The notes beneath the pieces are model-generated. The model made no database searches. It saw nothing but the letters and a program-made list of their open reading frames with translations, and was not told the origin of the DNA. A program made the translations under genes and the position numbers. Positions 52,392 to 64,000 of a DNA stretch of 64,000 bases are shown here, piece after piece. Source of the stretch: Heliocidaris erythrogramma (Eukaryota; Echinodermata; Echinoidea; Camarodonta; Echinometridae); contig CM046853.1 in NCBI GenBank assembly GCA_025617745.1, positions 1,546,873 to 1,610,872 of the forward strand, written 5' to 3'. How positions within the stretch are numbered: position 1 is the first letter of the stretch; the number at the start of each line of letters is the position of its first letter.

Positions 52392-52940
52392 GAGAGGGAG
52401 ACAGAGAAAGAAAGAAAGAGGGAGAGACGAGAGAGAGAGAGACGAGAGAGACAGACGAGAGAGAGAGACGAGAGAGAGAGAGACGAGAGAGAGAGACGAG
52501 AGAGAGAGACGAGAGAGAGAGACGAGAGACGAGAGACGAGAGACGAGAGACGAGAGAGAGAGACGAGAGAGAGAGACGAGAGAGAGAGACGAGAGAGAGA
52601 GAGACGAGAGAGAGAGACGAGAGAGAGAGAGACGAGAGAGAGAGAGACGAGAGAGACGAGAGAGAGAGACGAGAGAGAGAGACGAGAGAGAGAGACGAGA
52701 GAGAGAGACGAGAGAGAGAGACGAGAGAGAGAGACGAGAGAGAGAGACGAGAGAGAGAGACGAGAGAGACGAGAGAGAGAGACGAGAGAGAGAGACGAGA
52801 GAGAGAGACGAGAGAGAGAGACGAGAGAGAGAGACGAGAGAGACGAGAGAGACGAGAGAGAGAGACGAGAGAGAGAGACGAGAGAGACGAGAGAGAGAGA
52901 CGAGAGAGAGAGAGACGAGAGAGAGAGACGAGAGAGAGAG
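52392..52940. repeat. (GAGAGAC)n-type purine microsatellite, ~550 bp
   Basis: The region is an almost pure-purine tract of GAGAGA and GACGAGA units with only scattered C. Ser/Leu/Arg-repeat frames on the minus strand are composition artefacts. Confidence 0.95.
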
Positions 52941-54516
52941 TTAGCGAGGAAGGCTGGTAGACGGAAAGAGACAGACAAACATACTTGGTATAAGAGGGAT
53001 GTGAAGGATTCTGGGGCAACTACCCCCCAGGAAAAATACCCCTATACCCTCTCTCTAAAAAAAAGTGAATTTTCACTAAATGTTTATGAGAGAAAATGAA
53101 AGAAGAATTAGTGTCATTTGAAGTGAAATGAATTTATAAAAAAAGACCAAAGCTAAAACAGAAAATTTCTTTATATACATATGTGCATAAATTTATTCAT
53201 ATTATGAATTTCAATCAAATAAAATTGGACAATATGGATTTCTGTGTAGAACTACGATGTACATAAAGACAATCAAGAAGGTAACAGAATGGAGTACATG
53301 ATTCCATGACACACTGGTCAGACATGTACATGTAGCTAAACCCAAGGTATTCGTTCATTTAGTTTCAAATACATGGATGATGACATCAACATCTATGTAC
53401 AGTTTTACTTCATATTTAGTGGAGTGTAACAAATCCCCAGGAAGGCTATCAACTTCACCCATTACTGACAATTTTGCATTATGTTTCCAGAATGCTAAGA
53501 ATTACACATTATACATGAGCAGAAAGAGCAAAAATCACTGAAAATTTTGAGTGTATTTCTAATGCAGGACATTGTACAGTACCATTTATGAATAAGAACG
53601 TTTTTAATTGTACATGTACCTTATCATTAAACTCTCTAATTTGGCAATGCAGAGTAAAATATATAATCACTATTTTCATGTGCAAATTGGCAATTCTGTT
53701 AAATCTTTCTATTTTCATTCACATTGGTTCATGTAATAAACTTTGTAATTTTGTTCAAACTACTGTATGTATGAGTGAAAATTAAGAATAATTGGTGCCA
53801 ATTTGAGGAGGGGAAAGCTGATTAAGTTAGACTTTAAGAAAACTGTGAACTGCTACGGGTTAATACAATCATCAGGTTCACTAAAACCTTTGATGTAAAG
53901 AGTATCAAAGTTTATAAGACCTTGGACCTGTCCATGTAGGAATAGTATTTTCAGTGCAGCCAACAGAAAACTACCGAATGATGTATTTCAGCATTTCCCT
54001 TTTTTTTCTCTTTGATTCCTTTCTTCTTACGTATAAGTACATTGCAAGGAACTTATTTCAGAGTCAGGTAAGACAGTCAGGAAACTGATCATATCATATG
54101 ATGAACAAAATAATTGTGATAAGAAAAAAAAAAGGGATAAGCGTAATATGAGTAAAGCACTTATCATTAAAATCTTACAAATCTAATCTGGGAATATATA
54201 TTGGCATATAAAATAGTTCAGAACAACAGCAAACATATTCAGATAACTTCCTTTTAAACTCTTACACGTCATTCGATAATATGAACATGTTTTAATTTAG
54301 CTGAAGCAATAAAAGCATAGATGATACATAAATGCAGGTTATCACACCAGACAAATGGCTCAACAGACTAACAGCACACGAGACCGACAATGCTGGTCTA
54401 GTGAACCCTCAGTAAAGTTAAATAGTGGGCCGTTGGTCTATTGGGCCGTCGGTCTTGTGGGCTGTATCCACATAATTGTAAACACCTAAACAGATTTCAA
54501 ATTCATATACATGTAC
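52941..54516. other. Intergenic stretch, nothing recognised
   Basis: AT-rich DNA between the purine microsatellite and the next MITE. Only short scattered frames without domain character are present. Confidence 0.45.
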
Positions 54517-54687
54517 TACAGTGGTACCTCACTATAACAAACTCCTTTGGACCAGTGAAATTACTTCTTTATATTGAAACTTTTTATATGAGGTATAGAA
54601 AACAACAGAATATAAAGAAGGACAAGTACCTTGTTATAATGAGAGTGTGTTATAACAATATGTTCTATATAACAAGTTTCCGCTGCA
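54517..54687. mobile_element. pogo-like MITE, diverged second copy
   Basis: It begins TACAGTGGTACCTCACTATA and ends TATAACAAGTTTCCGCTGCA. It is related to the element at 51582-51746, with a more decayed right end. Confidence 0.65.
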
Positions 54688-55054
54688 CTTGTTTAAGTGT
54701 CATTTTAAGTTCATACATTGATATGGTAATCAAGACATGTTTAATCATAATTAACATACATGTAGCTACAAGTATGTCATTCACTCTCAAACATGAATTG
54801 TTTTTTTTTACAAACAGGCATGTCAGTCATACACAATAGTTCCTAGTACAAACATCATACACCCCTAACATTACTTTTGCTCACAATACAGCACATTCTC
54901 TGTAAAGTAGATTTACTTGACTTCATTTTTTTTTTCTTTACCAATAAAAGTACACCTCAAATGCCAAGATAATTGCTCGCTGTATTGATATATATGTTTG
55001 AGACATGTGTATGTATGTACAGGCTGAATACAATAAAAATACATTGAATGTCAG

Positions 55055-55315
55055 GGGTCTGCTCGCTATTCATAAAAACCGCTATTCATTTAACACGCGT
55101 TATGAATAGCGGTCCTTATGAATAGTTATGAATAGTGGTCCTTATGAACGGAGGTCCTTATGAATAGCGAGGTAATTTGTCTGTGGTTTGCTCGCTATTC
55201 ATAAGGACCGCTGTGCATACAAACCGCTATTCATTTAGTCACATGTTATATATAGCGGTCATTATGAATAAGTGGTCCTGATGAATAGCGGTCCTATGAC
55301 TAGCAAGGTTACCCC
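55055..55315. mobile_element. Tandem palindromic repeat (GCTATTCATAAGGACCGC family)
   Basis: Two successive blocks of about 130 bp contain CTCGCTATTCATAA and its complement, with many GAATAGCGGTCC units in both orientations. It resembles a MITE that has duplicated internally. It is non-coding. Confidence 0.6.
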
Positions 55316-55841
55316 AAATGTCTATATCAACAAGAGTATCTTTTCAATTTCAGAGCTGAAATCTTCATTTAGGAGAAATCTTTTCATTGGGGTCAATTAT
55401 GCGGTGTTTTAAGGAGTTATTTTACAATAATAAGATGGCTCACAATGGTGAACCTTAGCCAGTCAATAGTAAAAGTCCTATGAACAAGTGCTTAACACTG
55501 ATGTAATTACGAAGCAAACAATCATGGATTTACTATTAGCCCTTCAATATCACTGCTTATCCTACATCATAATCTTTAGGTATACACAAATATTTAGGGC
55601 AATTCTGTTGACACAATATGGTGCATATATTATTTTGTGTATTCACCCAACAAAGCAACATGCACAACTGGAACTGAGTCACCAAGCTCTGCATATAGAT
55701 GGCACTGTGTAATGTAGATTATAGTGGTATAATTATGCGAAAGTCTAATAAGAAATCCATACATTTTGAAATCACTTCTCTACTTCTACTTCCTAGCCTT
55801 CTTACACATAAATCTTATTTAATCTATTTTAAATTTCATAA

Positions 55842-57100
55842 TTACTTGTACTTCCCTGACTTCTTGCGGATACCTCTTGATCTATTCTTCCTTCTCCTCC
55901 TGTCAGGTTTACGATTTCTTTGGAGTCGTCCTAGTGAGATACCTTGTCTTCTTTTGATGAGAGTGTGTTTCTCTACCAGGGGGGCTAGTTTACCCTGCTC
56001 AGCCAGCATAGACAGGAATGTGAAGATAAATGGATCGTAGTTGTGGGTGCGTCGGTTGTCATCAATCTGTACAAAATATGATTTTAAATGGACAAGCTAC
56101 ATGTATTAATATTACAAGCTAGGAGGTTGGGCTCGCATCCACTGAGCTTGCTAAAATGAAAAGTTAATTACATTACTGTAAACAAGAAACATTTATATGA
56201 AACAAGCTCTAATTCTTTGTTGGCTCCACCATGATGTGTAAAAGTTTATTTCACGAATGATAGAACCCCCCCCCCCCCAAAAAAAAAAGGAGGAAGTTTA
56301 TGTCTCCATGTGTTCTGCCTTGGTGTATGACAGTATGTGTTTCATTTTATTCCTTTTCTACTGATGCAAGTGTTCTTTAGGTTATCAAATGGTGTCTGTC
56401 ATGGCAGTAAATTTACCTTGTATTTGTTTCTCTTCTCTCTCTCATCCTGTAATCTCTGCTCATATACGCTGATTTCACTTTCTACTCCTTTCAAGACATC
56501 CAGAAGCTCCTATAAATGAATCAATGGTGATGCAATAACAATTAGAACACATACTGATCATCATTTAAAAGAACAGCAGTTCTAAGGAGAATGAGTAAGT
56601 GAGCGAAAGAGAGAGAAAAAACCACAAAGAAATTGAGAGGGGGAAAATAGAGATTAATAGAGGGGACATAAAAGTAAGACATGAAGGAATTATAATTAGA
56701 GTAATAAAAGTGAGAGTATATGTATGTATGTATGAAATACTCTTGTGGCCAAATATTGACCTGGAGAACTTAATTTGTCCCTGAAGAAAAGAAAAATTCA
56801 TGGTAATGGTATCATCAATTTGTACACACAGTACAAGTACTATTTCATCTTTACAAAAAATTGGTATCTCATAGCCATGTTATAGGGGAGAGTTTTCTTT
56901 GGAAAAATGATCTTACTCCTGGTGTAAAGTGTTGTGTATCATCTTGTTTGTTAGCAGCTTTCTTGATCTTTGTCCACACTGCAGCTTCTCGTTTACCAGA
57001 ACCACGCCCACCTGATCCATCCTTGTTGAATAGCTGCCTCTTGGCTTGGATATCAGTATCATCAAAATCAACACCTGGTCTCTTCCGCAAAGATTTCAAC
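55842..57100 (-). CDS. BAP1: BAP1 C-terminal (ULD-type) domain exons
   Basis: The exons 57100-56917, 56509-56417 and 56066-55842 encode the C-terminal domain that binds ASXL. They read [17 protein letters not shown], then [15 protein letters not shown], then the near-invariant [20 protein letters not shown]. They finish with [16 protein letters not shown] and a long Arg/Lys tail that is likely a nuclear-localisation and nucleosome-contact element. The stop is TAA. The intron 57101-58593 carries a Helentron-like repeat element. Confidence 0.93.
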
Positions 57101-60100
57101 CTATTCAGGGGAGAAATTAATGCGACATTAATCACAATGTTCAATTCATTTCTATTTGATGCTCTTTGGTCCTCTTTGAACACAGACACAAATTATATAA
57201 AGCTTCCATATAACATTGAAAAAATCTTCTTTTTGTTTAACGAATGGAAAAAATAGTTTCCAGATTGTGCCAATTCAATGTATAAAAGAAATACTTTTGG
57301 AAATGGAGGACCCCGAAATGAAAGCATCACTAATAATATTTAATTCATTCATCTACGCCCCATGTCGAATTTGGGCCCCTTATGTCAAATATATGTTTAT
57401 ATCGACCCAACAAACAGAAAGAGACGGGATAGAAGCTACAAATGGGATTGAAAGAATACAAGCAAAAAAACAACTTTGAAACAAGATGAATGCGACTGCG
57501 TCTCCTATATGCCTCCGCCTAAATTCAGTTGATGGCTCAAACTGTTCTAGAAATATTTGATAACGAGGCTAAAAACCAGTAATTTCATGTAATTTCATGT
57601 AAATTGACCTCTGTGACCTCTGGCCTTTGACCTACTTACCCCAAAATCTAATCAGTTCATCTTTCTATGGGGATGCATACTGGTACCAAGTTTGAAGTTC
57701 TCACCTCAGATAGTTCTTGAGATATCGCGGTAACGGTGCTAAAAACCAGTAATTCCATGTAATTTCATGTAAATTGACCTCTGTGACCTCTGAACTTTGA
57801 CCTACCTACCCCAAAATCTAATCAGTTCCTCTTTCTATGGGGATACATACTGGTACCAAGTTTGAAGTTCTTACCTCAAATAGTTCTTCAGAAATCGCGG
57901 TAACGGTGCTAAAAACCAAGAATTTCATGTAATTTCATGTAAATTGACCTCTGTGACCTCCTTATCCCAAAATCTTATCAGTTCATCTTCGTATGGGGAT
58001 ACATACTAGTACCATGTTTGATGTTCTTACCTCAAACAGTTCTTGAGTTATCGCAGTAACGAGGCTAAAAACCAGTAATTTCATGTAATTTCATGTAAAT
58101 TGACCTCTGTGACCTCTGGCCTTTGACCTACTTACCCCAAAATCTAATCAGTTCATCTTTCTATGGGGATACATACTGGTTCCAAGTTTGAAGTTCTTAC
58201 CTCAAACAGTTCTTGAGATATCACGGTAACGGTGCTAAAAACCAAGAATTTCATGTAATTTCATGTAAATTGACCTCTGTGACCTCTGACCTTTGACTTA
58301 CTTACCCAAAAATCTAATCAGTTCATCTTCGTATGGGGATACATACTAGTACCAAGTTTGAGGTTCCTACCTCAAATGATTCTTCAGATATCGCGGTAAT
58401 GAGAAGTGGGATGGACGGACGGACGCACGGACAACCCGAAAACATAATGCCTCCGGCACCCACCTTCGGTGGGCGGAGGCATAAAAATAGAGTTGTCTCA
58501 TACAGATTCCTTTGAATGATAATTTGCCTGATGCTACATGTTGTGCCTGAAATATAGAGATCACAATCTAAATCTATGATTTACTTATGATACCTTCCAA
58601 TATCCAATCCTCCAATTTCTCCTCCTTCATCAATAATGGCTTGCTTCCTCTCATCTTCAATCTTTGCAATGGCAGCTTCTAATTTATTTCTCTCATCCAT
58701 GCAAGCTCCTGCTTTCCATGTCTGAAACTTATTGAGTTTGCTGGTGGTGGGACTGTTAGATCTAGACTGATTGGCTGACTTGATGAGAGGAGAGTTGAAA
58801 GCACTACCCATCTCAGAAGCCGTGTCTGTGCTATAGTTGCTAGGAGACGGTGATGTTGGGATGCGATCCGGTGCTGTGTGGATGGTGAGAGGTTGACATA
58901 AATCTGGAGGAATCTTTGCTGTAAAGGACAATAATGTCTTACTACTAATACTTGGCTCTGGTTTAATCTCTTCTTTAATTTCTGGTTTCATCTCTGGTTT
59001 AATCTCCAATTTAGTCACCTCTTCCTTGATGCTCTCACTTTGATTAGTCTCATTTTCTTTGGTGTCCTTCTTCTTAGGGACCATTTCATTAGTTTCATTA
59101 TGTTTGACTTCTCCATCCTCCTTACTATCCTCCATCTTCATGCTTTCTCCCTTGGTCTCTGTCACATTCTCCACATCAATGATTTCCATACTCTCTGTCC
59201 AACTGCTTCCATCAGCATCATTGCTGTCTGTCTTCACTACAACACAAAGATTTAATTCATCTTTCTCTCCTATTTCACCTAGCCCTTGGGCTCTTAGCTC
59301 CTGGATATCATTTGTTTCAGTCTTACTTTGATCCTGCTCCAAAGATGAATTTAAACTCTTGTCCACATTCTTGTCCAAACTCTTGTCTGAACCCTTGTCC
59401 AAACTCTTGTCTTCTTCGCTCTCAGATTCTGCTGAGTCTGTGTTTGGGCTGGACATTGATTGCTCATCACATGACAGAGGAGATTTACAGTAATTGTGAC
59501 TGTCAAGAGCAGCTGGTAATCTGAAATTCAACACACACAACAATAACACACAAGTGATACATACATGTACTTGATATTTATGTTTGAGGTATGTAATTCA
59601 GTATGATACGTCCAGAAATAGAGAGATGTACAGCTACAACATTTGCTACATGTAGATGTGATAGTAATTCTATCCAATCCAATAACGTAAAAGGTAATAA
59701 TCCCTTCTGATAAAATTAGCAAAAATAAATGTAAATCCTACTGATTTCTTAGATCAAATCTTTAAATAGAAGAAGATGGAATGGATAAGTTAATGTCATT
59801 AAATACTATAAGAAAAAAATAATCTTCTCTCACTTGTAAACTGGTGTTGGACTTGGGCCTTTATCCATCTGGATATGTTTCTTCTTCTTCTTCTTCTTTT
59901 TCTTTTTCTTCTTTTTGACCGAAGTGATCGGTTCAACAGATTGAATGCCTGCTTGCACAGAGTAAATGCTTTGGAGGTTCTTTCTTTGGGCATCTAGACG
60001 ATTTTCAGTTGATGTTGATTCCTTGTGTTCTTCCTTCATTGCACTACAGAGTGCTTCAGATGTTGCATCAACATCTCTTGACAGTTTGAGTGACAGTTTC

Positions 60101-63088
60101 CCAGAGGGAGGTTTCTGTGTCGATTCCACAAGCTGAAAAACATAGATAAGAGCAGTTCAGTCTAACTGGGATTTGTAACAGTTGTGTGATTCATTTCACA
60201 TAAAATGTTATTATGTCAAAGTCACAAAAGCATGGTCTCTTTAAATAATCTTTGATCGCTTCACTATGTCAGTTTCATATTGTGTAATCATTTCATTTCA
60301 TATTTGTTTAAGGATCTTTGATACTGATAATGGATTGTACTAACCTGATTGAGAGTCTGCAGTAGAATCTCTCTATTTGATCTGAGTGTAGAGAGCTTCT
60401 GTTCAATAGCTAGCATCTTGTCTGCTACAACAGCCATCAAACTAAACCTGATGTCTGATGATCCCCTGGAAATACAAGATATTTATGTTACTTTCACAAA
60501 AATAAATTTCACTATGAAGCAAGAAGTATAGTATTGTAGCATTTCTGACAAAGAAACGGTCTCCAACAAACACCTTTTAAAAAAAAAGAAGACTATGAGC
60601 ATAAAATATAAAACTGAAAAAGACGGGAGTCATGATAGAATATTAAAAGATAGATTTATGTTTCAAATAAGCTGGAAAAAGAGTAAAAAGGAATCAAATT
60701 GAGAAGTCACAGAAAAAAAGAAAGAAATAAGGAGTTTTGCAGTGTATTACAAAAGGTGATTGCTGATTTGTGACAGGATTACTAACTTCAAATCATAACT
60801 CATAGACCATACATGAAGGACAATTTCATAATGTACGTTGTACAGCCACATTAAATAAAATATGCCTTACCCTTCATTCTCCAGTCTATCAGCAATGACT
60901 CTCTGGAACTTAGCAGTCCATTCTTCTTTCTCATCCCAAGGCCCTACAATAAAAAATAAACACAAATAAAACTTATTTTTATTAACCTTCTCTCAACAAG
61001 GACGGAGGCCGCTACAAGCTTCCGAATGTCTATGACCCGATCATCGGTCATTACGTCACTAAGGTCAAATCGGGTTGGTAAAGGCTGCAGTGGATAGCCA
61101 AAAATTTCGAGGTAAATTTTCCGTGTGTTGAGATTAAAAGTTTAATTTTTTAATAAATAAAACTTATATTGAGCTGGCTACATTTAACTTCTTCAAGCAC
61201 TGCTCATGAGATTTGCATCTTTTAAGAGGGCATATATTTTATGAATTAGATATAACTGATAGTACCTAAATTCAGAGAAAGGAAGTGGCTTTAGACATTG
61301 GTTTGGAAACCACTAAAATAACATTTATATTTAAGTAAATACTTGTGCAGGTGGTGTTTTCACAGAAACATTCATTAATAGCATCACATACCACATGAAA
61401 CTGAATATTTGACTTCACTGTACATATGAAATTTACTCTTATAAATTTAAAGGAATTATTTGTTTGAACTTACCATGATCCAGAGGGCCACGCTTGAGTC
61501 CATCTAGTTCATACAGCCTTCCTCCTATAGGGACATAGCTAACAAAATGAAATGTTTCTCTAGCTCTAGTGATTCCTCCCGTTGCCTTCTCAGGTAATCT
61601 TGGAGGTTCAGGATGAGCATGGGCATTGTGAGCTTGAGCTATCTCTGGGACATTACCAATGGCTTCACCTCGATCCTAACAGATTGGAAATAAAACAAAA
61701 TAAATGTATCCAGGATTGGTTTTTTGTGAGCTCAGTTGCCAAGACCTTAAGAGAGACATCTGATATTATTGGAAAATTGCATTTGATTACATTAGTACAG
61801 TGTTAGCTGGAAAATAACATAATACTGCATATCATGTTAAAGCTTAGATCACCATATACAGATTGATTACACTCAAACCTGTGTTGGTAAAGATAATCAT
61901 ACATAAACTACTTGATTTGTATAGTCCTTTGTGAGTATCACATAATCCTAAAGTGTCTTCTGACATGTCTACACATCTTTTTTTTAACAAATCCCACAAA
62001 TTAAGGTTAAGATTAGTTTACATCGCCTCAGCAGACATAAGGAGGGAGAAATTCTTACCTCTGGGCTGAAGTTTTTGGTAAACTCCTTAAAGTTCGAAAG
62101 AGTTTTCCCCAAAGTTATGTCTTGGCAGTTGAGCAGTACACTCAGTAAAGCATGTGTAGCACAGGAATTAGGTACAACCTATATAGAACAGAGAGATTGA
62201 TACATATGTAAGCATAGCGTAATACAATATTAGATGTACAGGTAATATCATCCAATTGGAACATAAGATTATGACTGATATATATATGAAAAAAAAATAA
62301 TGAAACACTATCCTCATGAGAAATGCTACTTATCACATTGTGTAACAATAGCAGTATTAAGGCATGATACATCAATGTATATATCATATGCTTTTATTCA
62401 ATATCAATTTTTCACACAATTTCATACCGACAGATACATGTATGTATGTCAAAGAGGATGAAATATATTGCTATTTACTAATAATCTGACAGACAAGTGA
62501 AGAAAAAGAAAGAATTATTAAAATAGTCATTCATCAACCATCTAAAACATGATGTGAGCTCACCTGGTGTGCAAAGAACATGTCTCTAAGAAGACCTGGA
62601 TTAGTTACGTATGCATCATCTGATATGGACTGCACCTTACGTCTCGCACGACGCTCTTCGATCCATTTAAAGAGAAAGATAAACCCATAGACTGGGCCAT
62701 CAATGGGTTTTTGAAGGTCATAAACTTCCTCAACCTGTACACCTTTTGTTCCTAGATTTGATGAGAAGTTAAAAAAAAATGATATCTTTCAGAGCTGGTT
62801 TGAGATAAAAAATGATAATTCTCTATGGGTTGGAACACATGTGTCAATGCAAGTATAAACTGCTGAGTGATATATATGATGTAGTGTCAAATGATCAATA
62901 GCATAGAGGCTTAACTACAATCAAATCAAATAATGGAATCAGTAGATAAGGGGAAATAATCCCTCATACAAAGTTCACTTCGGCAGAAGCAGACATGAAG
63001 TGATGCCCATACATTATATACTGTTGAGATTCAAATAAATGATTTCAAATTGGCTTACCAAACTCTTGAACAAGAAGGGTGAATACAC
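55842..63088 (-). CDS. BAP1: BAP1 ubiquitin carboxyl-terminal hydrolase (11 exons, 5' end missing)
   Basis: BAP1 is the nuclear cysteine deubiquitinase that removes ubiquitin from histone H2A with its ASXL partners (PR-DUB complex). Exons in transcript order: 63088-63059, 62751-62564, 62178-62059, 61675-61474, 60943-60871, 60465-60345, 60132-59834, 59520-58594, 57100-56917, 56509-56417, 56066-55842. All introns are GT/AG and phases chain to the stop at 55842-55844. They encode about 819 residues, against roughly 729 for the whole human protein. The UCH domain shows catalytic Cys in [15 protein letters not shown], His in TFHFVSYVP and Asp in YELDGL. The middle region has [14 protein letters not shown], matching the HCF-1-binding segment, and [16 protein letters not shown]. 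The C-terminus has the ULD-type domain and a basic tail. The first coding exon (MNKGWLELES-like in relatives) was not found and probably lies beyond 64000. Confidence 0.95.
57508..58483. mobile_element. Helentron-like non-autonomous element B (170-bp tandem units)
   Basis: The left end TATGCCTCCGCC is complementary to the right end GGCGGAGGCATA. Five tandem units begin at 57568, 57738, 57908, 58064 and 58234 (170 bp, with one 156-bp unit lacking 14 bp). A GGAC/GACG tetranucleotide tract (58412-58434) and a terminal hairpin (58448-58481; TGCCTCCGG pairing with the GGAGGCA arm) follow. It lies in the BAP1 intron between the 59520-58594 and 57100-56917 exons. Confidence 0.75.
58594..60465 (-). 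CDS. BAP1: BAP1 central exons: poly-Lys tract and HCF-1-binding region
   Basis: Three exons (60465-60345, 60132-59834, 59520-58594) encode the linker between the catalytic and C-terminal domains. The 60132 exon contains a run of 13 lysines at about 59875-59915, a possible nuclear-localisation or low-complexity expansion. The 927-nt exon starts with [14 protein letters not shown], where human BAP1 has NHNY for HCF-1 binding. It continues with acidic Ser-rich repeats (SDKSLDK) and a KPE repeat, and ends with the conserved [13 protein letters not shown] block. The linker explains the extra length relative to human BAP1. Confidence 0.9.
60871..63088 (-). CDS. BAP1: BAP1 UCH catalytic domain exons
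   Basis: The five exons 63088-63059, 62751-62564, 62178-62059, 61675-61474 and 60943-60871 form the UCH (peptidase C12) domain. They read [10 protein letters not shown], then the conserved [17 protein letters not shown], then the catalytic cysteine exon (62178-62059), then the exon with the catalytic His and Asp, and finally the [20 protein letters not shown] segment. All three catalytic residues are present, so the enzyme should be active. The exon at 63088 is only 30 nt and begins two bases into a Gly codon, which shows that an upstream exon exists. Confidence 0.94.
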
Positions 63089-64000
63089 CTGGAAATGAAA
63101 TGAGATATAGAAAAATGATAAAATGAAGATGGTTTTATCCTCATGTCATAGCTGAAAATCTAAGCGGCCAAGTTAAAAATCATACAAGGCAGTCTATTTA
63201 ACAATGATAATTGCAATTCTACATCTTGAAGAATATTGAAATGCAAATGAAATGGAGTAGAAGTAATTTTAATTACGTCTGTCCATCTTCACTCATACCT
63301 CGCACCATCGCACGCATAGATGACAGTACGTACGCGTGTGAGATATTAGCACAATTAATTTTAGCATGCTGCCTGAGAACTGCTCAGCGTTGCACTGCCT
63401 TGTACTCCGTTCATCTACAGCACACATTCTGTGCCAATCTCGCCGTCTTTGTAATACTAATCGCATAGCGAAAGCTACACGTGAATGCTAAAGTAAATCC
63501 CCATCGATGTCATGAATTGTAATTTTTTCATGTTTCTCATGATCCGACTGTTGAAGTGGTCGGATGGACAGGAAGAGGAACAGTCTAGCAAACTCTGACG
63601 GTGATTTGCGAGGTGTATCGTACATGGAAATGGATGTATCTTGCTCACTGATTTTTTTGTTTACTTGTCTCTCCGCACAGGAGACTGCTTCCCCAGTGTG
63701 ACTTGATGTTCAATGTCAAATTTTATAAAACATCAAGCCTGTGAGGCTAGATGCAACACAATTCTATCACATAGGCATAAAATCATACTTGTTTTTTTAA
63801 GTTTGATTTGTATATTGAAGAAGAATAACAAAATACCAGTTTTACATTTGGAAGTACAAGTCAAGCCTCAAGGAATAATAAGCGAATAAAGGAGGAATAA
63901 AGGATTCCTCAAAACTTTTAGTAATGGAGAGTAAATTCAACTTATTTCTCAATATAATTAGAATCAGAAATTTGATACTACATTTGTATTGCAAACTATA
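63089..64000. other. BAP1 upstream intron, first exon not found
   Basis: The first visible BAP1 exon starts mid-codon at 63088, so more coding sequence lies upstream. I searched this stretch on the minus strand for a GWLELESDP-like exon and did not see one. A somewhat more GC-rich patch at 63290-63470 could be a 5' UTR exon or promoter-proximal DNA, but nothing proves it. Confidence 0.35.

Noticed and set aside
52261..53019. Long Ser/Leu/Arg-repeat open frames on the minus strand
   Set aside because: They are translations of the (GAGAGAC)n microsatellite. Several frames are open at once and none has non-repeat content.
63211..63468. Plus-strand 85-codon frame or a BAP1 first coding exon
   Set aside because: The plus-strand frame has no recognisable features. 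On the minus strand I could not find the expected BAP1 N-terminal residues or a start codon with a phase-1 donor.

Overview
This is an intron-rich, AT-rich animal genomic window holding two convergent protein-coding genes embedded in dense repeats. Short exons sit in introns of about 0.1-12 kb with canonical GT/AG borders. The two gene families, the DIRS-type tyrosine-recombinase retrotransposon, the SINEs and the repeat style all suggest a marine invertebrate deuterostome. I favour an echinoderm (sea urchin-like), but the sequence alone does not prove this.

Plus strand, 2801-48488: the 3' half of an axonemal inner-arm dynein heavy chain (best match by memory: DNAH7, within the DNAH3/7/12 group). 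I traced 43 exons whose summed length is in frame (2,096 residues). They run from AAA3 through AAA4, the stalk and microtubule-binding domain, AAA5, AAA6 and the C-terminal domain to the stop. The tail, AAA1 and AAA2 lie left of the window. Most notable is an extra 765-nt, phase-1/phase-1 exon (27446-28210). It would insert 255 residues of Ser/Pro/acidic, phosphosite-rich, disordered-looking sequence into the middle of AAA6. The gene also has a possible 42-nt micro-exon, a decayed duplicate exon, and a tandem amplification of its last 14 codons including the stop codon.

The 12.4-kb dynein intron 32442-44871 holds most of the large mobile DNA. It contains a 6.4-kb DIRS element (33716-40087) with inverted terminal repeats and a complete internal complementary region, a Gag-like ORF, RT/RNase H, and a tyrosine recombinase broken by a frameshift and by a SINE with a 7SL RNA-like head. 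About 1 kb further on is a 1.5-kb array of tRNA-like 295-bp units that ends in an inverted copy and is flanked by a perfect 10-bp direct repeat. Other introns carry tRNA-derived SINEs, foldback elements, pogo-like and PIF/Harbinger-like MITEs, two Helentron-like tandem-repeat elements, an 86-bp satellite and microsatellites.

Minus strand, 63088-55842: eleven exons of BAP1, the nuclear H2A deubiquitinase. They cover the UCH domain with its Cys/His/Asp catalytic triad, the HCF-1-binding motif region, and the C-terminal ULD-type domain with its basic tail. The first coding exon was not found in the window. The two genes are separated by about 7.3 kb of convergent intergenic DNA (48489-55841). 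It holds the dynein 3' flank, a foldback element, two pogo-like MITEs and a 550-bp purine microsatellite.
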